From an uncultured Lachnospiraceae bacterium (GTDB lineage Bacteria; Bacillota; Clostridia; Lachnospirales; Lachnospiraceae), in NCBI GenBank assembly GCA_947245585.1, contig CAMXPV010000029.1, forward strand, positions 1-50,770: DNA of 50,770 nucleotides, given 5' to 3'. This document shows, one piece after another, positions 42,164-50,725 of the stretch (the stretch's first letter is position 1; the number at the start of each line of letters is the position of its first letter). The translations under genes were made by a program, and so were the position numbers. The notes under the pieces are model-generated. The model was given only the letters and a program-made list of their open reading frames with translations. It was not told the DNA's origin and searched no databases.

Positions 42164-43270
42164 TTAAAAGAAAACATTTTCCGCATTAGCCAATATCGAC
42201 AGAATTTCTATCCGTGGCCTGTCCCAAGGCTCCAATCCATTATTAAAGTTCCACCTCTTAAGCCACATTCTGTCCCCAGGTGCATCTGCCAAATTACTAT
42301 TTGGTGGCAAAGAAACATATTTGCATTGATAATCTGCGAACTTTCCTTCTCTTATTTCATAGCCATTTTTTATTAAAAGTTCTTCCATATGCGAATCGCA
42401 CCATCTGTCACTATCCAGCTTTGAAAATAACAGTAGCCATATATCTTCACATTTCACATAAATGATCTCCCCATCCAGCCGATACCAATCTGATGTGCAG
42501 GATTCTTTAAAGAAATGCTCCCATAGCTTTTCTTCCGTTACTTTTGAGAGAATCTCATCTGCAATGACCGACACTATTTCCCATATAACCTGATTTATTG
42601 TTTTTGTTCTGGTTAGTTCAACCCGTTGTATGCCAATGTCAAAATAGTAATAAAAACCATCACCATCCACATTCATTTTGGGAGAACCATCTTCATCCAC
42701 AAACTCAATTCCAATCACTTCTTCTATAACTGTGCCTATAATCCTAAAAATGTCATCATCTATATATCCCATCGGAACATCCATGCTGATAGGAGAATCA
42801 AATGCCCATTCTTCATTAAAGATGCTTATTTCTTCCGCCACATGTGTTGAAATTTCTTTATAAAGATTTTCTATATATTTCCTATCCACCATTAAGTGTG
42901 AAAAGCGCGATGGAGCTTTTTCATTTAAAAATGACCACACAACTTCGCTGATGATACTGTTAAGTGTTGAATAACAATCAATATTGACAGAATGGCCTTC
43001 AACATAGAAATAGTATTCCGCACCATCTTGTTCTTCCACACCTTCAAAGAAGATTGGGCTTCGGTATTCATGTATCCTTACTTTCAGCGTATCTGCCAGT
43101 ATATCTGTTACCTTTTTAAAAGGGAACTGAAAGGCCCTTACACTGGTGTCCATTGTCAAAAATTCTTTTTCATCCTGTACATGTTTATTTTCTTCGGCTA
43201 AAAGTGCCTGCATTTTGCGCTTCAAATCTTCCTTGACTTGCAGCACCATTTGATTTTTATTTTGTTCCAT
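42164..43270 (-). CDS. Unknown 368-residue protein
   Basis: MEQNKNQMVLQVKEDLKRKM, then a mixed alpha/beta protein with many acidic and aromatic residues and no membrane segment. It seems to contain internal repeats: VTDILADTLKVRIHEYRSPI / YYFYVEGHSVNIDCYSTLNS and IGTVIEEVIGIEFVDEDGSP / FYYYFDIGIQRVELTRTKTI, each followed by a helix (IISEVVWSFLN, VIWEIVSVIADEIL). I do not recognise the family. It is AT-rich and convergent with nothing nearby; it shares the minus orientation with the recombinase. The Shine-Dalgarno AAAGGAAAAG is a few bases before the ATG. Confidence 0.7.
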   Translation of the reverse strand: MEQNKNQMVLQVKEDLKRKMQALLAEENKHVQDEKEFLTMDTSVRAFQFPFKKVTDILADTLKVRIHEYRSPIFFEGVEEQDGAEYYFYVEGHSVNIDCYSTLNSIISEVVWSFLNEKAPSRFSHLMVDRKYIENLYKEISTHVAEEISIFNEEWAFDSPISMDVPMGYIDDDIFRIIGTVIEEVIGIEFVDEDGSPKMNVDGDGFYYYFDIGIQRVELTRTKTINQVIWEIVSVIADEILSKVTEEKLWEHFFKESCTSDWYRLDGEIIYVKCEDIWLLLFSKLDSDRWCDSHMEELLIKNGYEIREGKFADYQCKYVSLPPNSNLADAPGDRMWLKRWNFNNGLEPWDRPRIEILSILANAENVFF

Positions 43271-43301
43271 ATTTTTCTTTTCCTTTCTTCTTATTTATTT
43301 G

Positions 43302-43311
43302 TCACGTGACT
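43302..43311. repeat. 10-bp palindrome GTCACGTGAC
   Basis: A perfect palindrome in the 258-base gap between the two divergent genes at 42164-43270 (minus) and 43529-45367 (plus). The rest of the gap is AT-rich; TATAAT-like sequences near 43476 and 43501 and a small GC hairpin near 43386 are the only other structures noted. It could be an operator. Confidence 0.45.
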
Positions 43312-43528
43312 TTTCCTGTTGCAATCAGGTCTTCTGGGATTCTCAATCCTCTTTTATCATGTCATAAATTTTTTAATTTGTCTTCGGGCGTGAAATGCCT
43401 GAAATCCCCAAACCACGACCTGTCGCAGATTCAGTTTTTTCATATATCCAAGGCATATCCATACAACTATATCTGATATATAATTCATAATAGGATTGAT
43501 TATAATGATTGAAAAAGGAGAAAGGCAT

Positions 43529-45367
43529 ATGGAAAATAACGGATATACCATCATAATAGATGATGTTTTTAACATTAAGATAGAAAATGGCTTTAACAAT
43601 AACTTTATGGAAACTGCGCTGATTGATTCCAGCGACAGGCAGGAAGTAGAAAACTGCATTGTCCGTTTTTATGATAAAAACAGCACACTTACACGAATAC
43701 AACATGCAGTTTCCGCAACTGTAAATAATGTGGATATTGACCTTGAAACCGCTGTGCTTCTCTTTCAGAAGAAAATGCTGCTTAAAAAATATAAGGATCT
43801 AAATGGGATTCCAGCAAAATACCGACAATTTAAAGAAATTATTGAAACAAAGATTGGAGAAATTCCTGTTGATGACGGTGTATTTGAATATATATCCACA
43901 TTACACAACACATGCCCCGATAACCAGTATATCTGCCTGTTTTTTTTCAATACTCCTTCCATAGCGGAAACTACCTATGGTTATAAAGATTGCGCGGATA
44001 TTTTTGAAGACTTTGCAGAACAGAGTGTTACCCCTTACACCCTGTGTTATCTGAAAAAGGACCTGACGGTGGAAAAACTTGCTATTCTCATCCACAATGC
44101 GAACTTTTTAGGCCTTAACACACACATAAGCATAAGTGCTTTTTACAGACCTCGCCGCATAACCGATTATCTGTACTGCACATCTGCCATAATGATAGAT
44201 TTAGACTATTACAAAACTGAATATGAAGATATTGACAATGACAAGGATTTCTGTCAGGAATTACAGCCATTCATTGATAAATTAGGATATGAACCTACTG
44301 CCATTGTGAGTAGCGGGCATGGATATTACCTTTATTTCAGGTTAGATAAGAATATCAATCTGAAAAGTTCATCCATGCGGAGATTATACCAGACCACCGT
44401 ACAGAAGATGATTAAGATATTTGAACCAATCGGAGCTGATCCTGCCTGCTCAGATTTGACAAGAGTTTTTAAAGTCCCTTCTTCTATAAACTTTAAAACA
44501 GGCAATCAGGTAACAATATGCCGCTTCAATCCAGACATCACCATAAACCTGTCTGCCCTTGCGGATTCTCTGGGCATCCATACCGTAGAGCAGAATAACA
44601 GGACCGCTTTTCAGAAATATCACAAAGGGGCAAAAAGCAGGTATACCAATGCCAATCAGCAGCGCATGGAAGACTATGAGCATCTCCTCGCTTTACGGAA
44701 TTATGATCTCCCCCATATGAGGGATCTGTTTTTCCTCTATGTCTCCATCAACTGCTATAATATGAATATGCCCTGCGAGGAAGTCCTTGCCTACTGCTCC
44801 AATCTTAACAGCAGACTCCATGAGCCACTCCCTGACATGGAATTAGAAAGAACTATATCATACCTTAACAACCAACTAGATGAAAATGGAATCTGCAAGG
44901 TAAAATATAAAAACAATCACATTGTAGAAGCCTTACATATCTCTGACAGAGAACAGGAATCCATGCACCAGTTGATCAGCACACAGACAAGAGCGAAGCG
45001 GAAAAAAGCATGGGATAAAGCCAATGCACATTTCAGGGTTTTAGAAAACAGGCACAGACAGAATGAATTGCTGAATGAAATGCTTTATTGCAGGTTTATG
45101 GAAAATATGTCTGACAGGGAGATTGCACAAGAATTTTCTTTAGATATAAGAACTGTGAACCGAAGGATCGGAAAAGGACCGGCAAGCAATCAAAGATTGC
45201 TTGCCGAATCTACAGAACAGAAAAAATATTATGAAGAAGACAGTATCTGCTTTGAGGTTCATTCCCTAAAAAAACAGGGATTAAAATACCAAGCCATCGC
45301 CGACTTGCTCCATTTAAGCGTCAGATCCATCAAACGATACGCCAGCCTTATTAGGCTGTACCACTAA
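43529..45367 (+). CDS. Archaeo-eukaryotic primase-type replication protein
   Basis: 612 residues. The primase core shows SAIMIDLDYY (Asp224, Asp226), AIVSSGHGYYLYFRL (His264) and DLTRVFKVPSSINFK (Asp309), the three motifs of AEP-fold primases found in plasmids and integrated elements. The N-terminal 200 residues are unfamiliar. The C-terminus has two helix-turn-helix motifs: MSDREIAQEFSLDIRTVNRR and GLKYQAIADLLHLSVRSIKR. It probably starts DNA synthesis at the element's origin. No helicase domain is present. The ATG at 43529-43531 has AAGGAG eight bases upstream; an earlier in-frame ATG at 43496 is less well placed. A terminator follows. Confidence 0.8.
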   Translation: MENNGYTIIIDDVFNIKIENGFNNNFMETALIDSSDRQEVENCIVRFYDKNSTLTRIQHAVSATVNNVDIDLETAVLLFQKKMLLKKYKDLNGIPAKYRQFKEIIETKIGEIPVDDGVFEYISTLHNTCPDNQYICLFFFNTPSIAETTYGYKDCADIFEDFAEQSVTPYTLCYLKKDLTVEKLAILIHNANFLGLNTHISISAFYRPRRITDYLYCTSAIMIDLDYYKTEYEDIDNDKDFCQELQPFIDKLGYEPTAIVSSGHGYYLYFRLDKNINLKSSSMRRLYQTTVQKMIKIFEPIGADPACSDLTRVFKVPSSINFKTGNQVTICRFNPDITINLSALADSLGIHTVEQNNRTAFQKYHKGAKSRYTNANQQRMEDYEHLLALRNYDLPHMRDLFFLYVSINCYNMNMPCEEVLAYCSNLNSRLHEPLPDMELERTISYLNNQLDENGICKVKYKNNHIVEALHISDREQESMHQLISTQTRAKRKKAWDKANAHFRVLENRHRQNELLNEMLYCRFMENMSDREIAQEFSLDIRTVNRRIGKGPASNQRLLAESTEQKKYYEEDSICFEVHSLKKQGLKYQAIADLLHLSVRSIKRYASLIRLYH

Positions 45368-45400
45368 CTGCTGAAACTCAGATCAGCAGTTTTTTATTTT
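45366..45400 (+). terminator. Terminator of primase gene
   Basis: AACTGCTGA, an eight-base loop, TCAGCAGTT, then TTTTATTTT. It overlaps the stop codon of the primase gene. Confidence 0.85.
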
Positions 45401-45474
45401 AAAAGTGCCATGGAAATCTGCAAAAAAAGAAAGACGCAAGTATTCTCTTTCTCTGGCAGGGGAAAATTGCTTAT

Positions 45475-46029
45475 TCACGTTTGTTTTTTGAAAAAAACAT
45501 TCCCATCTTGTATTCTATAAGTAAAATCTGTTATTTCTTCATCTTCCAGATAATTTCCTATATTTGCAATAATATCAAGGTTGCAGTATAGTTTGCACTC
45601 TATTTCTTCATTTGCACTTGCATAAATAAAATTATCATAGTCCATAAAACAGGTATCACATTCTCTGCACCCTAAAAAAATGTATTGTTTTCCATCCACA
45701 GCCAAATAAGCATCTTTTATCCGCAATGAGTAAATACAGTCCCCATATCTCCTGTAAGACAGCACACATACCTCATAACTGTTCAATTCCTCTATGTTCC
45801 TGTACCCCTTTGTAATATTCCAACTGTCCAACAGGTTAATGAACTCCTGCTCATGCAGAAAATACCAGTCAAAACAGGCAGACACTTTATATTTCATTAT
45901 TGCCATATCATGATTTTTTAAAATATTGCACACACAGCCTTTTTCTCCAAATACATACAATTTTGTTTGCTGCTTCATTTGTTCTGTAAAATATGTATAT
46001 GCTACCGAAACCAAAAACTCTTTTCTCAC
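45475..46029 (-). CDS. Unknown 184-residue protein
   Basis: MRKEFLVSVAYTYFTEQMKQ, then an acidic protein rich in Tyr, Cys and Asp (IFLGCRECDTCFMDYDNF). The GTG start at 46027-46029 has AAGGAG seven bases upstream. The Cys-x2-Cys pair may bind metal, but only one such pair is clear. No membrane segment. I do not recognise the family. It is divergent from the gene at 46112 across an 82-base gap. Confidence 0.62.
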   Translation of the reverse strand: MRKEFLVSVAYTYFTEQMKQQTKLYVFGEKGCVCNILKNHDMAIMKYKVSACFDWYFLHEQEFINLLDSWNITKGYRNIEELNSYEVCVLSYRRYGDCIYSLRIKDAYLAVDGKQYIFLGCRECDTCFMDYDNFIYASANEEIECKLYCNLDIIANIGNYLEDEEITDFTYRIQDGNVFFKKQT

Positions 46030-46111
46030 TTATGCTCTCCTTATATTGTGAAATTCTTTTTTCTATGATACCATAAGTACACACAAACACAGAAGGAAGA
46101 AGCTGATTTTT

Positions 46112-47368
46112 ATGGAAACAAAATGTGAAATGTCTCCTGCACAGATATATACATATCTCTCCGATTACAACGCTTCTGTTTGGGATAGGATCCTGTCTGG
46201 CGGGGATATTGATAATCTGATAGAAAAGATTCACAAAACAGGTATCCTTACAGACGCAACAGGACAATCTATCCTTAACGCATACCGCCAATGTGAGCCT
46301 GATATCCCTGCAATAAGCGGACTGAACGGAAATGCCCTGTTCTATATACTTAAAGGCAATGCCTTTGCCCTGACAGATGTTAATTTCCGCAACTTCGTCA
46401 AAGAAGTGAAAAAGCAACAAGATGTATATTTTGCCTGCCATATGGTCAACAGCAGCGCACAAACCTGCAATATGGAAACCATTTCTTCCATTTACAAGAA
46501 CTATATCCCAGACCACCGCAATACCCTTACAATTACCCCTGATGAACTGGAAATAAGGAACCAGTTTATGCTTACCTATCAGGAAAAATTAGAGGAATTT
46601 TATACTGCCAGCAAAAATCTGACGGAAAAGCATAAAAGCAGGATTTATCCTTCTTCTGAAGTCCAGAATGGCCTGCTTGCCCTATTCCAAAAGCTGTATT
46701 CCGCACTATGTTTCAGGGAAGAATTTTCCATTTCCTTTTTTGCGGACTTAACGATTATGGAAGAATCCAGCGGGGGCAGATATTATGTAACAGAAGCATA
46801 TGAGCAGAACTCACTTCAAGGCAGGCTTGATTCCGCAAATGTAGCACAATATTCAGGCATAATAGAAGAATGGCTCCGCCAGAATCCAAACAAAATCAAC
46901 GAGATACCTTTTTTGTTCAGGATAGAAAACCTTGCCCCAAACAGATATACAAGAAAAAGAGAAAACGGGGAAAAAAATTATTATACAGTGGGAAAAAACA
47001 ACAAATTTGGTGAAACAGATTTGTTAAGCAACCACATTGATATCCTCTCCCAAACTATTACCACCATCGGAACACAGGACCGCCATCTGCGGCCACGAAA
47101 AGGGGATATTGAAAAAATTAACGTTTCCCTGATTGATTATAACTACCTCAGCATTATCCTTTTAGAATATTTTCTCCATTTAGGACTTCCTTCCGATACT
47201 TTACAGCGTTTTATGAATGTGTTTGGATTCTCTTTCGGCAACGGTCTAAAACTACTCTGTAAAGGGCATGGACTGTCAGAATCATATATCAAGTACCTGA
47301 TTGAAAGCGGCATTTCTTATCGTGCAATAGCTTTTCTAATTGAAAGCGAATCTTCCATTTTCAATTAA
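46112..47368 (+). CDS. Unknown 418-residue protein
   Basis: METKCEMSPAQIYTYLSDYN, a soluble alpha-helical protein. The last 60 residues (TLQRFMNVFGFSFGNGLKLL; GLSESYIKYLIESGISYRAI) look like tandem helix-turn-helix units. The central region has LRQNPNKINEIPFLFRIENL and DRHLRPRKGDIEKINVSLI. I do not recognise the family. A terminator follows the stop at once. It lies next to the hairpin array at 47577-47730. The AT-rich composition matches the other element genes. Confidence 0.68.
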   Translation: METKCEMSPAQIYTYLSDYNASVWDRILSGGDIDNLIEKIHKTGILTDATGQSILNAYRQCEPDIPAISGLNGNALFYILKGNAFALTDVNFRNFVKEVKKQQDVYFACHMVNSSAQTCNMETISSIYKNYIPDHRNTLTITPDELEIRNQFMLTYQEKLEEFYTASKNLTEKHKSRIYPSSEVQNGLLALFQKLYSALCFREEFSISFFADLTIMEESSGGRYYVTEAYEQNSLQGRLDSANVAQYSGIIEEWLRQNPNKINEIPFLFRIENLAPNRYTRKRENGEKNYYTVGKNNKFGETDLLSNHIDILSQTITTIGTQDRHLRPRKGDIEKINVSLIDYNYLSIILLEYFLHLGLPSDTLQRFMNVFGFSFGNGLKLLCKGHGLSESYIKYLIESGISYRAIAFLIESESSIFN

Positions 47369-47372
47369 CCTC

Positions 47373-47405
47373 AAACCAGCGGAACCGCTGGTTTTTATTT
47401 TTCAA
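47373..47405 (+). terminator. Terminator of gene 46112-47368
   Basis: AAACCAGCGG-AA-CCGCTGGTTT is a perfect 10-base-pair stem with a two-base spacer, followed by TTATTTTT. It begins four bases past the stop. Confidence 0.85.
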
Positions 47406-47576
47406 TCCTTTCATTATTCCAATCATACGTTTTTTTATAATAATTTACATATCTTTCTCTATCATTATCCTAAGTAGAGGAAATACACCGCTTTACTGGC
47501 ATAGCGTGTTTTACTTACCCCAAATAATCTATGTATGTAATAACTTGTCAGTCCAGCTCCCTCGCCACCCCAATGT

Positions 47577-47730
47577 CTGCTCTCCGAGCAGCCAAAGTGG
47601 TGCCTCGCCCTCCCACAAGGAAACTTCTCCCCATCTGGGAAGAAGTTTGCCTGTCGGCGACCTTGCTTCGGGCCATGATTTTTCGGTAAGAGTGCGCCGC
47701 ACTCTTACCGGAAAATCATTCGAGGTTCGC
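47577..47730. other. GC-rich array of hairpins
   Basis: Three hairpins follow one another in a GC-rich island set in AT-rich DNA. The first is CTGCTC-TCC-GAGCAG (47577-47591). The second pairs 13 bases with one mismatch around TC (47621-47648). The third is a 45-base structure (47675-47719) with two 21-base arms, one mismatch (G-T in RNA) and a GCC loop, which can be extended by GCGACCT/AGGTTCGC (47657-47663 and 47723-47730). A CCTCGCC heptamer occurs twice upstream. No good coding frame crosses it. It could be an origin of replication or transfer, or a structured RNA. The rest of the gap 47406-47814 holds only AT-rich DNA and a small AATCCA/TGGATT hairpin near 47766. Confidence 0.7.
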
Positions 47731-47814
47731 TCGGAAGCTGTGGAACTATGCCAGATTCTAAAATAATCCAGTTTATTTGGATTTCCTCTGCAAAAGCACA
47801 TCTGCTGAAAAGGA

Positions 47815-48432
47815 ATGATTGATATAGCAAAATATAAAGGCATGAGCCACATATACCCCAAAGATATCCTTGCATTGTCTGTAATAGGCCATTCTGGCAG
47901 TATCAGCAGGGAAAGCCTTAAAAATTTTGTTTCTGAAAACAGAATCAGGACCTTTGAAAAAAGCCTGATTAAGAAAGTAACCTATCCAGAAAAATATGGT
48001 TCTGGCACAAGAGAATGTTTTGTCTTAACAAACGCAGGCAAACAGTTCATAAAAAATGAGTGCCATATTGAAAAAATTGTTTCTAACGGAGAAAGCTACC
48101 ACCACAATGAAAATGTTTCCCGTTGGATATGCCAGAACTTGAACAAACAGGAAATAGGCTCTATTCTGAACGAAAGGCAGGCAAGGGATATGATAGAAGA
48201 CCATCTTACACAATATCGTGAACAAGGAGACTTTGAAAGATACTATCAACTGCAGGAACAGTTAGAACATGGAAAAATTTCCATGCCTGATCTTATTTAC
48301 AAAGATTCTTCCACAGGTGAAATGGTCTGTATAGAAATCACTACTTCTTCTTATAAAGAAGCTGACCTAACCGCAAAGGAAATGGCTGCGGATGAATTAG
48401 GCATGACAATACAGTTTGTCAGTGCCACATAA
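47815..48432 (+). CDS. Winged-helix protein with nuclease-like C-terminus
   Basis: 205 residues. The first 80 residues (ILALSVIGHSGSISRESLKN, then a wing ending GTRECFVLTNAGKQFIKNEC) resemble a winged helix. The C-terminus has MPDLIYKDSSTGEMVCIEIT, then TSSYKEADLTAKEM, similar to PD-(D/E)xK-like tails of replication-relaxation family proteins (PF13814) in mobile elements. This assignment is from memory of the pattern and is tentative. The start may instead be the ATG at 47842; neither has an ideal Shine-Dalgarno. It is 27 bases before the next gene. Confidence 0.6.
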   Translation: MIDIAKYKGMSHIYPKDILALSVIGHSGSISRESLKNFVSENRIRTFEKSLIKKVTYPEKYGSGTRECFVLTNAGKQFIKNECHIEKIVSNGESYHHNENVSRWICQNLNKQEIGSILNERQARDMIEDHLTQYREQGDFERYYQLQEQLEHGKISMPDLIYKDSSTGEMVCIEITTSSYKEADLTAKEMAADELGMTIQFVSAT

Positions 48433-48459
48433 ATAGAAATAGAAAGGAGAATTTTAATA

Positions 48460-49563
48460 ATGAATAAATTTACCAAAAGTGCAAGGGATATTCCCCTTGC
48501 TCAAAAGGAGAACACTTTTCAGAAATGTTTTCCTATTATAAACACCATGCACGTTTTAAGTTCTGATAACATGATGCTTCGCTCACAGCTTAGGCTGCTT
48601 GTATCTGCAGCTTACCGCATAAACGAAAAAAATACTGATTTTATGATTTCAGAAATGATGAATAGCGGTCTGCTATACCGCAAAAATATCTGTACAGGAA
48701 GTAAAACAGATATTCTGTATCTCTCAAAGTTTGCAGTTGGAAAGATTACAGAAACCCCCTCTGCCAATGTCCCTGCCATTTCTTTCAGCAGGAAAAAGAT
48801 TTTTGAGAATATCTTTGCGACAGAATATCTGATAACTAATGTACTGCCCGAAATGCAGGGGAAGTTTGAAACAAATCCAGAAAATATAATCAATTTTTTA
48901 CGATATAATGCGAGTAATCTCCTGATTCCAAGCCACCAGCTTTATTACAGCGACTACTTTGAATATTTCAAATTTACCACCGACAGATTAGGTATTGCCC
49001 TTACGGAAGAATTTTTTTACGATTGGAAAGCATATTACTATGATCAATTAAATTTTCTCAAAAAATCCAATCCTGACCTTACCGATTTATGTGATACATA
49101 TAAAAAAGATAAACAGATGAGGGAATCCATCTGTCAAACTTATTTGAGCAATATAGAAAGAACAAAATATACCTACAGTCTTGCAAACATGATGGCAAGC
49201 AGATATTACATTACTTCCCTTGAAGAAACTGCTGTGAATCTTATCCGCTTTGATTCCCTTGATAACCTTGCTCTGGAAAAATTATATTTAAACCTTGCAG
49301 GGATAGTCCATATGATAGACCGCTATTGCAAAAAAGAATTGAAAATAAACCTGACCGTTTATGTCTGGTCACAGGGCAGGGCAGACAATTTCTATAATCA
49401 GGAAGACCGCAGGGTTTTTGATTATTTCACAAAAACCTACAAAGATACACCGCGATCTGATTCCTTTTTAGCAAATTTTGGTGTAAGACCTTCTCTTTGG
49501 GATAATATAAATGTAAGTTATCTTCCGTGTGACATAGCGAACAAATATCACGTTATTCCTTAA
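48460..49563 (+). CDS. Unknown 367-residue protein, possible winged helix
   Basis: MNKFTKSARDIPLAQKENTF. Residues 35-95 (NMMLRSQLRLLVSAAYRINE to KTDILYLSKFAVGKITETPS) look like a winged helix similar to that in the preceding gene. The remainder is alpha-helical, rich in Tyr and Asp, with no membrane segment. I do not recognise the family. AAAGGAG lies 10 bases before the ATG, and the gene is in an operon with 47815-48432. A long hairpin follows the stop. Confidence 0.65.
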   Translation: MNKFTKSARDIPLAQKENTFQKCFPIINTMHVLSSDNMMLRSQLRLLVSAAYRINEKNTDFMISEMMNSGLLYRKNICTGSKTDILYLSKFAVGKITETPSANVPAISFSRKKIFENIFATEYLITNVLPEMQGKFETNPENIINFLRYNASNLLIPSHQLYYSDYFEYFKFTTDRLGIALTEEFFYDWKAYYYDQLNFLKKSNPDLTDLCDTYKKDKQMRESICQTYLSNIERTKYTYSLANMMASRYYITSLEETAVNLIRFDSLDNLALEKLYLNLAGIVHMIDRYCKKELKINLTVYVWSQGRADNFYNQEDRRVFDYFTKTYKDTPRSDSFLANFGVRPSLWDNINVSYLPCDIANKYHVIP

Positions 49564-49582
49564 ATTTTTCAAACCAGTTTTA

Positions 49583-49623
49583 AAGTATAAGAGTTGGACC
49601 GGTGAGGTCCAACTCTTATACTT
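49583..49623. repeat. Perfect 18-bp inverted repeat with GGTGA loop
   Basis: AAGTATAAGAGTTGGACC and GGTCCAACTCTTATACTT pair perfectly over 18 bases. It lies 20 bases past the stop of the gene at 48460-49563 and 28 bases past the stop of the convergent lipoprotein gene. The tails are not T-rich, but it may terminate both genes. Confidence 0.85.
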
Positions 49624-49650
49624 CTCTTAAATCCCTTACTATTTTTATAT

Positions 49651-50592
49651 TTAATTATGCCATTCTGTGAAATAAACACATTCATCATCCGAACCTGTCA
49701 TTTCAAAATAAAAGCGAGTACAAGGATTGCCTGCACTATCTCCCATTGCAAAAGATTCAAGATTTGTTTCTCCTGCCCATTGAATGTAATCCTTATCAAG
49801 ATAGAAGAAGCCTGTTCCCCAACTTGATACACCTTTAAGAGAAGGATCCCAAGTCATTCCTCCGCCTTCAATAATGGAACGATAATCAGCCATCGCTTGT
49901 TCAGGAGTATATTGATTACTTTCTATAGGTGTTTCAACAGGCTCTGTCGCAGGAGGAGTATTCTGTAAAGAAGTATCCTCAACAGGTTTAGTCTGTGTCT
50001 GCTGTTTCTCAGCTTCTGCATCTACTTTTGCCTGTACTTCAGCTTCTGCTCTCATTGCATCTACTTCTTCAAGAGTCATTGAATTTTCTTCAATTTCAGA
50101 GAGTCTTGCATATCTCTTAGCGTTATCCATACCAATATAGAAATAACACCAATCTCCACAAGTAGCAATTACTGAAAAACCTACATCTTCATCAATATAA
50201 CCTGTTCTGACTCCATTTGAAGCATACATAGGAACTTTCTTTGTTGTCTGAAAATATACATCTTCTACAGACTCAAATGCTCCATTACTGAAAACATCTT
50301 CATCTGTACACAGAGTCTTATCTTCAAGATAATCATGATAGTTTTTCAGATGCAACTCAGAATCATCTTTTTCTGTGATTACAGGATCAAACTCCTGTAT
50401 TGCATTTACATCGGTAGATACTACTTCTGTAGTATCTTCTTCAGTTGATTCCATTTCATTTGCTTCAACAGTATTGACATCGCTATTAACAATAGCATCT
50501 TTTGTATTCTCATTGGTTTCAATCTGATTTCCACATCCACCAACCATTACCATAGTTACAGTCATTAAGACTGCCCAAAACTTTCTCTTCAT
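49651..50592 (-). CDS. Lipoprotein with SH3-like region
   Basis: 313 residues. The N-terminus is a lipoprotein signal peptide (MKRKFWAVLMTVTMVMVGGC) with the lipidated Cys20. An acidic Thr/Glu/Asn-rich stretch (20-80) leads to a bacterial SH3-like region (about 115-170: VPMYASNGVRTGYIDEDVGF, SVIATCGDWCYFYIG). A Gln/Pro-rich linker and a C-terminal domain (YTPEQAMADYRSIIEGGGMT) with two more Cys follow. It probably sits on the outer face of the membrane and contacts the wall. AAAGGAG lies before the ATG. The family is not known to me. It may belong to the element or to the chromosome beyond it. Confidence 0.72.
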   Translation of the reverse strand: MKRKFWAVLMTVTMVMVGGCGNQIETNENTKDAIVNSDVNTVEANEMESTEEDTTEVVSTDVNAIQEFDPVITEKDDSELHLKNYHDYLEDKTLCTDEDVFSNGAFESVEDVYFQTTKKVPMYASNGVRTGYIDEDVGFSVIATCGDWCYFYIGMDNAKRYARLSEIEENSMTLEEVDAMRAEAEVQAKVDAEAEKQQTQTKPVEDTSLQNTPPATEPVETPIESNQYTPEQAMADYRSIIEGGGMTWDPSLKGVSSWGTGFFYLDKDYIQWAGETNLESFAMGDSAGNPCTRFYFEMTGSDDECVYFTEWHN

Positions 50593-50691
50593 AATGATTT
50601 CTCCTTTCTAATGAAAAATTGTTTGCCTAAATTTTGGTTTTTATATTATAAATGAAATCCCATTGTTTTATAACACAAAAGTTCATTTTAA

Positions 50692-50715
50692 AAGGAGCTA
50701 TGTACATAGCTCCTT
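50692..50715. repeat. Perfect 24-bp palindrome
   Basis: AAGGAGCTATGT followed by its exact complement ACATAGCTCCTT, with no spacer. It lies 100 bases upstream of the lipoprotein gene. TTGACA (minus strand, 50722-50727) is just upstream of it, so it may be an operator or a minus-strand terminator with a TTTT tail. Confidence 0.8.
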
Positions 50716-50725
50716 ACAGACTGTC

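Noticed and set aside
47496..47512. CATAGCGT shared with the recombinase/sulfatase junction at 40003
   Set aside because: The two copies are in opposite orientation and only eight bases match exactly, so they do not look like the direct repeats that flank an integrated element.
47577..47730. Retron or group II intron as explanation of the hairpin array
   Set aside because: No reverse transcriptase gene is visible nearby and no domain V-like or msr/msd-like sequence could be recognised.
47529..47861. 110-codon frame on the minus strand across the hairpin array
   Set aside because: It crosses the palindromes, has no good start site and a repetitive, unlikely translation; the open frame follows from the GC-rich inverted repeats.
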